Source: Fasciolopsis buskii
Lineage: Eukaryota > Platyhelminthes > Trematoda > Plagiorchiida > Fasciolidae
DNA length: 64,000 bases
Reading direction: 5' to 3'
Assembly: GCA_008360955.1 (NCBI GenBank)
Contig: LUCM01004223.1
Location: forward strand, 26,150-90,149
Shown here: positions 14,247-26,250 of the stretch, piece after piece
How the letters are laid out: every line of letters starts with the position of its first letter
How positions within the stretch are numbered: position 1 is the first letter of the stretch
Program-made: the position numbers and the translations under genes
Notes under the pieces: model-generated
What the model was told of the DNA's origin: nothing
Database searches by the model: none
Seen by the model: the letters and a program-made list of their open reading frames with translations, nothing else

Positions 14247-17200
14247 GGTGAATTTCACTACCTAGAAGCCCTCTGTTGGCCGCGGCCCCCTTCCTGGAAA
14301 TTGATATGCATTGTTATTTCATTAATAAAGGAAGCAAAAAGATAAAATGTAAGGTTTTAGCGAGTGTGCTCATACACCATGACAGCATAACAAGCCCGCT
14401 GGAAAGAGCAATGTGATTGATAATTTGGCTGATGTATTGCCTAACATCCAGTATCCATAAACATCGGTAACCGATGAGCCCACCGCTGTCCGTTACTAAT
14501 TTTTGGGAATTTCGATGTTGTTTTTGGCAGATCCAGAATGAAATTGCTTGTACCTTAGTTTTAGAATTCCTAAGTCAGCAACCAGTGATAAGGTGGTTCA
14601 TTCAATTAAAGGGTTAGGACATGGAAAGCATATTGGATAGGATGATGATTAAGGCCGTGGGACGTTTTTATATGAAGCAAACTATTTGCCCCATTTAGGC
14701 CAAACCAGTAATTAGGTCATTTATTTACTATCTTTTGTTAAAATGAAACGCGGAGCTTCTTTAGGAGACTCTGTTAGCACTTCGTAAAGTGTGGTTTCTT
14801 AGAATCAAGCTAGTATCTCGACCACCACAAGGCCAAAATTTCTCCCATCGTTACTGCAGTATCTTTTGATACATTCAGAAGGCTTTCCTCATTTTATTGT
14901 TGTGAGTATGCAGCTTCTACAGGAATAAAGAGCGGGGTAACCTTACAGGAGACTTATCCTCGTAAATGGTTCGCAAGCAAACACTTGTCAGGCATTTTCT
15001 AATGAGGTGCAGCATATATGTGTTTCTTGCCTCATTGCCTAATTAATCCATACTCCACATCCACTAAATCTAGCAGCCTTTAAATGTTACTCAATTCCAT
15101 CTGGACTTTAGTGCACGAAATATCAGCAATAGTCTGAATCAGAATAAGAAGAAAGAACACTGTCGTAAAATCATAAGTAACTTTGTGGTCAATTCCGGAT
15201 ATGATTGCCTCACTCCATGAAAAACGCTTTTGGCTTAGTCAATACGTTTAATGTCATGGTGAATGGTAATTGTGTCTAGTGAAAAAGCTGGATATGCTTA
15301 ACAAAATTAACTTGCTTTGGGTCTATTAATCATTTAAGTATTCTCTACATTATTAAAGCAAAAGAATCTGCCATATCTCGCCCATTACCTCACTGCCAAA
15401 ATAAAAATATAGGCGACCACCCTAGTGCACTTAAATAACCTTGACATATGAGCATCTTTGACATAAATCAGTGTCCCTCCTAAGTAAAACCTTTCCTGTT
15501 CATTATTCACCATCATTATTAAACCTTGTTAATAGAAATATCGAAGTTAACACACTTTTACACGACCGAGAAATGTAGACGAAATCCTGATCGGAGTGCT
15601 CGGTAACAAAAAGTGTTTCTAGTGAACAAGCAAATTCGTTACTCCTTTATGAACTAAAAATAAAATAAATCATCAGACGATTGTAAAATCCCACATGAAG
15701 TTTCCAGTCCTCAGCAGGATTTCATTTTGCATGTTCAGACTAGTGTATCTCTTATAACGGTCTACAAACGGACTTAGCAGGAGGTAAATTTATATAAGTT
15801 CTTGGATTAGCTGATGATTCTTTATGCATCGTGGATATTAGAATCCCATGAATATAAAAGAAGGAAGTGTCTGAGTGCATCAAAATCGGCGATGCTTTAT
15901 ATATTTACATGCTTTGCATGCTTGTTTTATGTTGATAGTCGAAAAAATATATTATTGTTAAGAGGCGTTAAAATGGTTTCCGTAACTGAGGTAACAAACA
16001 GGAAATATGTCGACTGAAACGAAACAAAAATAAATGCATGCTGGATTAAAAATTGATGTCCAAGAATATTTGAAGAACCGAAAATTTTTAAGCATGCTAT
16101 AGGCAGGTACGATTTTTCTTCTGAAGCCCTCTGGCGCACCGTGAACTAACCAATAAAAAAACCTCGGCCTAAAGCGCTTGTTTCAACCACACCCTATTAA
16201 CTACGCACTAAAGTTGTTCTTCATGCAAATTAATTTATCAAACCTACACTCAGCGTCAACCAAAGACGGACCTGTGTAACAGCATACACGAATTCCCTAC
16301 TGTATGCTGCCTGTAAAGCGTGAACGAAAAAGTTGAGGGCAGTTCGGTTCTTCGGCGTGACCGGCTAATGTACTTTCTGAAACATTGCCGTGATATCTGT
16401 CATCCAAACTGGAATTATAAACAATTGTAATTGACCTGTAAGCCTTATAATCTATTGTCAAAAGCCTCCACGATGCTTACCTTATAAAGCTACTGAGGTT
16501 GAATGAAGTGCCAGTCCATGTTGGTGCAGGTCCGTATCTCGGAAATGACCTTCAAGGGTGCACCATTAAATAATTATTTTGAGAGGATCAACTAGGAAGA
16601 TCCTGTTAGTGAAATTTGATTGCTGATGGCACGGGACGAAGGGGCAGGTAAGTATGCATTACGCAAATTATTGAATTTAGCTTGTAATATTGACTCCAGT
16701 GGTGAGCGGAACTGATTACTTCTGAAGGTTATAAAACACTTTTCAACAAAAAGCTGCGATCTGGTGAGCGTTCAGTTTGAAAATGTTAATGCATCTCTTT
16801 AAGAGGTTTTAGTTTTTGCAGGGCACAACAGCGTTACCGGGATAAAGTGTCCTCTGTGACCACTTGAAACGTCGGAGTTAAACATTAACGGAAATTTGGA
16901 ATTGATTGCTTCATTTCGGTACTTGTGTTTTCAACGTCCTAAAAATGACTTTACAATAGCCAAGTTCTAACCATTAGTAACATCTGTTAAACGGGTAGTA
17001 AATTAAATACATGAAGAGATAATATTATCGTAAAAGCAAATGGAATGCCAGATATAGCATATGACCCAATTACCTCATCGCAAAGTAATAATTGCTGTGT
17101 TTCTTTTAGCGCGATTTTCTTGATTATAAGACCGACGGGTGCGTTAGCGGTTTGTGCGAAAATCAAACATTGTAAGAGGACACTTGTCGTGATTGCAGTG

Positions 17201-20200
17201 ACTAACGTGTTTCAGTTAATTATAACGACTGTATTTCGGTTTTGTGGTCCGAGTATCCAGATTTAACGAAAAACACAAAGTTTTCTTATGTTTTAAGTTT
17301 ATAAAATGTGATGCCGATAAACGGAATGGAATTGCTGACCATCCGGCTTTCAGGACGAAGGCTCGGAAACTGCGGGGTATGCTACTTGACGTGGTCATTC
17401 CGTCGAGTCACCAGAACTGAACCTTTCTTGTGCAGCAACAACAACTGATAATTCCGTACATTAGAGTGGAATGGAATGCTTTCATGGATTAAACAAATCT
17501 GATTTGATGTGCTTCATACGATACTGATAGAATATTTGTTTGAGATAACCCTAGGTCATAAGCGATGGTTATATGGATCATGTTCATTAATGGGTAAACC
17601 TTGAATTCACTGTAAGATGAGGTAGTTTACATCAAAAGTAAAAATAATCTGGATACCATGTTCGGAGCCGATTATTCAGGAAGCCAGAAATAACTGATGG
17701 ATTCTAGGCCACAGCAAAATTGTCGGAAAAAGTGAAGAGATCATTCCAGTGAATGAGTTTCTACTCTCATGTAAAGGGAGAACTGATATGCTTTCCAGGT
17801 AGATTTTAAGTGACTTGAAACAATAAGTTGCAATACACATTTTTCGGTGTGCTGAGATATCTCGGAAACATGATCGCATTTAATAGCCAACAACAAATGC
17901 CCGACCATTTAAAAGTTTTCCCCTGATTTCAGTAGAGATGGTGTTTGGGAAAACCATGCACGCAAAAACAATACGATTTCTTTATTCGTCCTGGGAGCTA
18001 AATTGATTTTGGTTCATTGACAATGCGTCTTGCCATTTGTACTTCTATGTTTATGACCAATTTGTGCAGTTCTGTTGAAGAGTTTTTGTCACTAGACTGT
18101 GTTGACTGCTTTCTTTGGTAACCAATTATTTAGGTCCAATTCGTATTACTTCCTTTGGAAATTCGATACCGTTTAAACTGACAAACGTAGGATGTTCGTT
18201 CCCCTTTCTTGCGGTGTCAGGGTTTTGACACATTGGATTTTTTTAATAATCCCTTTGAAAGTAACGCAGTCGTAGGCGTGGCAATCGTGGGGAATTTCAG
18301 GAGTGACAATGAAACAAACTGCATTGATGCACGGACAAAGTTTTCCTTCCCATTGTTGTTGAAACTTTTATAAGGTTTCGGAAATGTGTCCCACTGATTT
18401 TGCTAAAATCGTTCACAGGCACAGTTCTTCGGATGATTCACTAGGGGATAGGCAATGTGTATAACGATGTCGTTTGCAGAATTGCAGACATTCTTGGTAC
18501 AAAAATTCGTCTCAATTCAAATAAATAGAAGGAGGTCGAAAATTTCCACTGGGAACATCCGAAGAACAAGCTCGTTTAAACTGATTTTTGGTTGTATTTT
18601 GGGCTTCATTTATCTAATCAATCCTACTCTCCAACATCGTGTATTAATTTTTATATAATGACAATTACCGACCACTGAACACGAGTTTCTTCGTCATCTT
18701 ATATCCTTTCGAACAAGACTCGCTATTTGTGCCATTTCTTATATCACTCAATTTTCTAACGGTGTTTCCAAGAATTTCTACAGTAGGCAAGATGACCTTG
18801 ATGTTCATTTGGGAAAGAAAACGTCCAAACAATTTAAAGTTGTTTTTTAAATTTGCTAGCTTTTTCATCAAAATTTCATCTTGACCTGTTTAATGCATTT
18901 CTCACCGAAATTAAACCAACAATAACCTTCGCTTTATTTCACACGAAATTTGATCAGATATATTTGCGGCAAGTGAAAACGTCCAGTTTTTTCCCTTGTA
19001 AATATGAACGCGTTTAATAACTGATCAGGATATTCTCAGGAACATGATCAAAAATTGCCGTGTACGCGGCATAGAACCATCGGATAACAAACGAGACTTC
19101 GGAATACTTTAACATCCTCTTTTGTCAGTGGCATTTGTGGCCAAGAATCCCAACGCATTTGGAAATGAGGGTCAAGCATGCAGAGTGACTGAGGCGGCTG
19201 ATAACTGAGGTCTTCACAGTCAGGTAATTGCACATTAAGGTCACTGCTATGGAGATAATGAAACGTGAATAAGACTTCAAAAGAAGTTCGTCGTAGTCAC
19301 AAATTTTGTTGCCAGTGTCATAACGGAGCCTTTCGATTACTGAAAAAGGGCCATTAAGAGAGCGCATATAAGGGTGACAGTTCTTACTAGACTGTTCACA
19401 GACTTTGGAGTATTCAATTTGATTGAGGAAAAACAGTCCACTGTGAAAAACAAGTTTGAATTCACGAAAAATTTTGCTTTTAGTAAGAAATAATTTTACA
19501 CGTAAATAACTTCGAAATACTTACTAACTAATTAAGCAGAACCAAAGAGAAAACAAAAAATTCCTGATTTGATTGCTAGTGGATTGCCGATTTAATCGAG
19601 GCAAAATGAGCAAGAGGCTAATGGGATTGTGTCAGATTATACTAGGCGAAATAAAATAAACATTACGCGTCTTGTGCTTAGTGTATTTTTGGGCCAGTGG
19701 GCAAGATGCCTTACCAAGAAATGATTCGGCCTAACAACCAACGGGCTGCTAATCATCAACATTTTACAACATACATGTAGATCCAATTTATCCTTGTGCT
19801 GAAATTCAAGCAATGCAAATTCATTGAATGGTAGAGAAAGAAAACCAATACTGTGGAATATCAACATTTCGTTTTATTATTTTCAATCTCTTGCGTACAA
19901 CAATCTGAAGATTACTATATAATATTCGGTTATAAACTGCAGTGCATAGGTATAAACGTCAAACTCAGTACAACAACAATTGATGTCATCCCCGTGGTGA
20001 ACGCAAAGTCTGTGTTAATAGCTTTAGTGTACGAAGAGCTGGGTAATGCAATTGGATTGGGAATGCTTCACTGAAGACTAAACTCTTCCGGTCAGTGTTG
20101 TGTAATAAGGGTTTAAAACATGGAGTGGTTTCAATTGTGTTTTTCATTGCTATCAAGTATTTCGCGAGTGATAAACCCGGGTCACTATCAGGATAATTAT

Positions 20201-21559
20201 TCGCTGTGTTTTGTGACATTGATTTGGCAAATACTTATGAATATGTTGTGGCATCTTTTGTGGAAGACTTCTGCCTGTTCTGCCGATGTAAATGTCATCG
20301 CAACTTCAGGCGAACTTGTACACGAGATGTGAGGCAAAATGTGCCTTTCGATTGGATCCACGTTAGTTATGAACGATCCATCGTGTAGCTGTAGGTGAAA
20401 TTTTGCGACTGAGAATGTGCAATTTATGGCTGAAGTATCTTAGTGATGCACATCATTGAGAATATGGTCTCCCTTGTAGGTCACTCCTATGTCTGCGGCA
20501 GCTTTCTTAATTGATTTTCAGGTTCGGTAGCCTTTTGCTCGTTGTCGACTATTGAAGTCAATGAATTTTGCCGGGCAACCTTTCCGAATGCGTGATGAAC
20601 GAAAAAAGATTCCTTCTTCCGGGAGGGCGTATGGCGTGCAAATAATCCCGGCCTTTGTATGCAACCTGTGTAAAACTTGCTAAATGTAAGCACTGACCAC
20701 TCCTTAAAAATAGTAACAGTCACTACCGGCCTTAGTTGAAAACAAACAGGATAAGCTGCTCCACTTCCGGAATGTATAGTTTCTCAGAATTGAAAATACA
20801 CGAAGAGAGAACGATCTTTCTAAGAATAACTGTTTTATTAACGGTTTGTACTGTCACAGAAACCGCGCAATAATACGGCATCCGTTGAATAACAATTTTC
20901 TGTTCTACTTGGATGGGTGTCATAGGCGAAGAGAGACGACAGGGCTATAGTGAACAACGGTGCAATCATAAGAAAGATAGATATGTAAAATCGTTTCTTG
21001 AAGATCATGACACCCTTGTTCTATTATGCCAATTTGTGGTAAATCTGACACGTCAACCCCGTCTCCTTCCTGCTGACCATTACAGTAGTAAACTGTGGAT
21101 CACTTTCTCGAAACAGATTAAGGAATGCGAGTCAGCAAGAATTGAAGAAAAGCTGACACCAGGTACTGGCAAAACTGCATTGAGAAGTGCTCAAAAGCGC
21201 ATTAACTTCAATATTACACTTCCAATAGGGACATCGTCAGCTTTCTACATAGTTTGCTACCATGCAATGCTGTCCTTCCGGTGGTTTGCAAAAGATGAGA
21301 ATGCCAATGATAGGTGATCATAGCGGCAGAATTTTCCATTTTAGGTGCTCTTTTGTAGCAGATTTCGCTGGATCCACCTGGCTGTTTTCTGAATGTGCAC
21401 CGCAATGCAATCTATACGTCGTTGTGCCCGCTGCACGCCAGAAAAGACGAGAATAAATCAAGAATGCATAACTAATAAACAAGCTCAAACGGCTATAACT
21501 TTCGAAACAGACAGAATATCTCCCAGCGAAAGCCCGTTGCCAACAGGTTGTTAGTCTCC
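14247..21559. other. Gene-free AT-rich DNA
   Basis: The first 50-100 bases may be the body of the preceding SINE. Beyond that I see no recognisable gene, RNA gene or transposon. Overlapping short reading frames on both strands (for example around 19.1-19.4, 20.0-20.4 and 20.9-21.3 kb) have no conserved motif. The 134-codon stretch at 20913-21317 is compositionally varied but matches no family I know. Confidence 0.55.
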
Positions 21560-21848
21560 ATTCTTGGGAAGATTGACCGACGAACTGATGTTGACAAATT
21601 TTTATTTGCAAACCCCATTGGGTCCTGTACCCAGAACGCTTATCAGAACAACATAAATAACCTAAGGGGTGGGTAAACACGTACTTCCTACACCATACGC
21701 AGTTGTCGCTGATCGCACTGTGAAATAGAGATAACACCGAAGAATGCATTGGAAACTCACAATTGTACATAACTTTCCTCGTAATTGTGCGGGGAAAAAA
21801 TAGGGGACACCTGAAGAACTGGACCTATAGCTATTCTCTGCGGTTGGA
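21560..21848. repeat. 289-bp duplicate, copy 1
   Basis: This block starts ATTCTTGGGAAG and ends CGGTTGGA. It recurs at 21850-22138 with an offset of exactly 290. Only two substitutions separate the copies (T at 21628 against C at 21918, and C at 21652 against T at 21942). The single N at 21849 sits exactly between them. The likeliest explanation is an unmerged overlap between two contigs from different haplotypes rather than a real tandem repeat. Reading frames running through this block on the minus strand are duplicated for the same reason. Confidence 0.95.
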
Positions 21849-21849
21849 N
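21849..21849. other. Single-base assembly gap (N)
   Basis: This is the only ambiguous base in the window. It lies exactly at the junction of two near-identical 289-bp blocks, the position expected for a scaffold join placed between contigs whose overlapping ends were not collapsed. Confidence 0.95.
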
Positions 21850-22138
21850 ATTCTTGGGAAGATTGACCGACGAACTGATGTTGACAAATTTTTATTTGCA
21901 AACCCCATTGGGTCCTGCACCCAGAACGCTTATCAGAACAATATAAATAACCTAAGGGGTGGGTAAACACGTACTTCCTACACCATACGCAGTTGTCGCT
22001 GATCGCACTGTGAAATAGAGATAACACCGAAGAATGCATTGGAAACTCACAATTGTACATAACTTTCCTCGTAATTGTGCGGGGAAAAAATAGGGGACAC
22101 CTGAAGAACTGGACCTATAGCTATTCTCTGCGGTTGGA
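21850..22138. repeat. 289-bp duplicate, copy 2
   Basis: This is the second copy of the block at 21560-21848, with two substitutions relative to it. The duplication stops precisely at the N on its left and at CGGTTGGA on its right, after which the sequence continues uniquely. If it is an assembly artefact, the true locus is about 290 bp shorter and every coordinate to the right is shifted by that amount. Confidence 0.95.
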
Positions 22139-25100
22139 TGAAAGGATTTTAACAACGAAAGACCTTTCAGTCGTTCCTTTTTCGGGAAGTACTAACCTAT
22201 TCTAGTAATATTGTATCCAGATGACGCATTGTTTGTCAGCCGGGCAGCTGGATCTGTAAGATGGAAAAGACAGATAAAACTATGTTAACGACATTTGCTT
22301 ATCCTGTACGAAAATAATTATTACTACGCAAAAATGGCTGTTGACTAAGGTTCACTTAATAAATGTAATCCTAGTTCTTTCACTTGAAGTAACATCAATT
22401 TGAGGCAGGACCAGAAAAAGGAAGCTTGTGGTTTCCATAGATATGCCCGAATGAAGAAAAAGCATCGTCAGTCGTGCAGTAAAGATGGCGCTTTTATATA
22501 ATACAACTGGAATGACCGCCAGCACTAGTGCGTTCGTTAAACATACCCGTTATTCTAGAAATTAAGTATTTAGGCATTAAGTAAGTCTGTTTAAAAGCAC
22601 TTTGTGCACTGGAATAGCACGTATGCACCAAGACGGATTTTGGCGTGGTTTGGACCCATACCATTCTGGGAAGGAAGGAATTCAGAGAGTGAATATAATA
22701 TCTGGAGGAACGAGGGTTTCTGAAAACTAATACAGAAGAGAGAAATTGAGTGGTTTTCTAAACGAGAAGTGTTGCCTTGTGTCAGAATGCGGATATTTAT
22801 AAATGAAGATCAATCTATATGCGGATCTACCAAAATTGGTTTCATTATGTGCTGGTCCATATTATGTCGTTTTATTCGAGGGTGCCCTCAGGAAGCTTTA
22901 GTTAATGAAGTCTGACTATTTGGGAATATCTTACCGAGTAGGTTATCAGGGCCAGGAAATAGTGTTCTTCGAAATTTGAATACAAGAAAGTTCTCTTCTG
23001 GTATATCCTAGGGAGAATTCGTAGCAGGCAAAAATCTACCGCGCTTTTAACAATGCTGCTGACTATTTGTAGCCGGCTTTTTCACCAGCAGTTTTGACCC
23101 AGCCTATACGTGTCTAACCCTGAATATGCAGGAGCCAGAAAACAGTGTTCTATCCTTTGCAAACCAGTTTTATACTGAAATATTTAACTAATCAACAAAG
23201 GTATTCATTAAAACAACTCGAGCAGAACATTTTCACTGGGTCTTTGAAAAACAATCGTGCTCTGGACAGTTTTGCCAAGTGTCCTAAACCTCAAAGGCAT
23301 TGTTTCATTTAAACTAGCCTTTTAATCCAGATCACCTGACTGAAAAGTTTTAGTGAAAACATGAAACTCATACATTACCCCGGCCAGTTTATATACTTGA
23401 TGAGTATTGGGAAAACTTACAACAAATTGTCTTAGCTGTGGAAAAATAATTTTATCGCTTGAAAACTGGACTGATTAGCAGTCATAACTGCATGTTCGGT
23501 CATGAATAGCTCATCGTTCAACAAGTCACTAAACCCAGAAAAGGTTTAGAAGTGACTATAAAGAAATTTGTGTTGAAAAAGGGCTTCTAGGTTTCATTTA
23601 GTAGAATCGATTACGCCAATGTTTTCTGTTTGTTTTGGGGTGTGTTGCAAATGTCGTATTAGTCCCCTAAAACATCACAATATTTTCCCTTGTGAGAATA
23701 AGATCGCTGAGCGCTTTATTGATACTGCGTTTGCATGTAACGAAGCAGATGTTGGCAAAATAATGAACTGTATTTTTGATTGAATGAAATTTGTATTCTT
23801 GGAACGAATGATCGAAATGTCGTTGCATGCGCGTGAGAAACTGGTCAGTTCTGTTGATAACTTGACACGACAACACAGACCGTTCTCTGTTGATTCAGTG
23901 AATCTATCGCTTCTGGGGAACAGATCAACATAGAGTTACAGAATAGAATAAGAAGAAATTGGCCACTGCATTGTTGAAGACTTCACGGTGTTGATCATTC
24001 AGTTCACTGGAAGGTACTCGTCTATAGAAATGGACTTAACTCCTTTGTAACACTGGAGACGGTGCAACCTTTATGTAAAGTTGCTGCTACATGTATTGCG
24101 ATTCGAAATTATGGATTTATGCCTATGGCGAACTGGCTAAGAAGGCAATGTAAAAGTATCCGTGCCCCACTGAATGAGGATGGTAGACGGAAGAAACTAT
24201 GGTTAAATGCAAACAAAATAGGTTCATTTATCGAAGAGTAAAACAATGAAGAAAACAGTATTGTACGGATCAGAACGAAGACGTTTTAACGCAAAATATC
24301 TGTCCTGCGAAATAGCCTGCTCGAAAATCCAAAAGGAATACGTTTTTCCATCAGGTGCTGCACTTGATGACTGGATTATTACGTGTAGGTTTAGTGCTGC
24401 TGTATATGCTTCCTGCAGATTCTGTACACTTTGTGTGTACTATCACTGACTATTTGTTAGAACAACCGGTTCAAGAGGGGTCAAAGCAAAACATTTATGA
24501 GTAGGCTTGAGTAACGTTCAAGGGTTTCAACTTCCTAGCGCGAATACTGTTTATACGTACGGGTTGTTAAAAGTCTGAAGGTGACTAGTCGTGAAAGATA
24601 TCCGGGTTTAAGATTGATCAAATTCTTCATCGCTTCTGACCGACTGATCATTAGATCGATAGTGGCTTTCGTCTAAAAATCATACTACTGCATAGTTAAA
24701 AGACTTGGACAATATTGAAGATACCAAGATCTTTTGTCAGGCTTCTTCACCTTCATTCTATTTCTTGCATTTTAAATGGCTAAGTTTTCCTTGAGAGCCA
24801 TATACTCACTTGTTTTTATGTCCACCTCCTTACCATAATCTGACAAGAACAATCAGGGGCTGCTGGAATTAACCCAGCGCTTAGCCCTACATATGAACCC
24901 AAGCGCAAAGAATTTTTGTGGGTTGCTAGACATTTCTGGATCGGCCAAAATTTGTATCCAGTGCACTTAATACCTAGTCAATATACATTTGTGTCAAAGC
25001 CACGATAATTAAAGACCATAAGAAAAGCAGTTTTCAAAAAAGAAGACATGCAGACAAGGTAGTGCACGCTGATGCACCGACAAATGTTCCAACGTTTTCA

Positions 25101-26155
25101 GCTGAGTTCGACCCACCAATAAATTTTAGTGTTTTTGAAGCTATCTATTGACTGTCAATAACTCTGTTTATTCTCTACTACGACGGTAGGCAGCTGCTCT
25201 TGATCATTCGTAGTATTTACTGATGAAACTGTATTTATGTTGCGTTTGTCTCGTTGTCAGAATCAAAGAACTACCCGACGCCTAGAGAAAATATCTTATC
25301 GGAATGTGGTAACAAGTGGGGAAAGTATTTTCCCAGTTCTAAGCCCCTTCAGCAAACATTTGGGACAGGTATTGGTGCTTATGCTCGAATTTCTCGTGAG
25401 CAAGCCATTTGATATTTTCGTTCTTCTCCCCCTGACGGACCTGCACACGACCGGCACATATGATGCTTGATGCATGATTTCATGATTAGCTGACTCTTTA
25501 AAATGGGTACTTGTCCTTTGGGAGCAACAGCATATTACTGGACCCGTGGTACTGAACTATTCTTGATGGATTATTTTACTTTTGACACAAATTTAAACGA
25601 AATACCGAAACTTGTGCACTTGGAAAATGCAGGATGCAATGTTCCAACTAGATTACAATTTATAAACATGTTTTCGTTTGCTTTTTCTGATAATTTTGAT
25701 ATTTTTATTATATGCCGAGCGTGATCCTAGTACTGTTATTAGCAGTGGCAGAACTATTTTAACGAAGTTTGGCATTCAGTATATACTTGCATTTTCAGCT
25801 TGCAACAGTAGCACCAGTCGGGATTAGAAAAAAACCGAGGTGAACTATGCAAAACTGGGTTGTTTTATTTGGTGTAAATGATCGCTTATAAGTGGAGTAA
25901 ATTGGTTTAACCGGTTTATTTCCGTTGGTAATATAAAACGGACTTGCATCCTTAAAGATGGAAAAGTTGTCGCTTTTAATATACGGTGGAAATAAAACAA
26001 ATCACATATATGTAAGTTAACATCTAGAAGCACTGGTGCCGACAACTGACGCGTCATGCAGTGTCAACGCCCAATAGGTCCTTGAGAAAAAGGGAACCCT
26101 GTACAACCTTTTCACCCACGTAAGTGATCATCAAAAGTCCGTATGAAACTCACCG
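22139..26155. other. Gene-free AT-rich DNA
   Basis: I see no gene, RNA gene or transposon. A short plus-strand frame at 24246-24449 begins KKTVLYGSERR, faintly like the LLYGSETW block of non-LTR retrotransposons, but nothing before or after supports this. Confidence 0.55.
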
Positions 26156-26250
26156 GAACCAAGATATGTATCGAGGCAAACGGTTGGGAGTCGAACACGT
26201 TGAACATTGACCTAACTGGCCTGGCTCATACTGGTTTATTAAACAATATA
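26156..26250 (-). mobile_element. Possible decayed tRNA-derived SINE head
   Basis: Read on the minus strand, CAGGCCAGTTAGG is a degraded box A-like motif. It is followed by GTTCGACTCCCAACCG, which resembles the anticodon-loop part of the tRNA-like heads elsewhere in this window, and then by a box B-like TTGGTTCCGG. Spacing is roughly tRNA-like but both boxes are imperfect. An alternative is that the GTTCGACTCC motif is itself box B or a chance match. Confidence 0.3.

Noticed and set aside
21318..21770. 150-codon minus-strand open stretch, the longest in the window
   Set aside because: It runs into the duplicated block and has no motif. Part of its apparent recurrence is due to the assembly duplication.
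24246..24449. KKTVLYGSERR, similar to the LLYGSETW block of non-LTR retrotransposons
   Set aside because: The residues after it do not follow the expected pattern and no reverse-transcriptase motif lies upstream.
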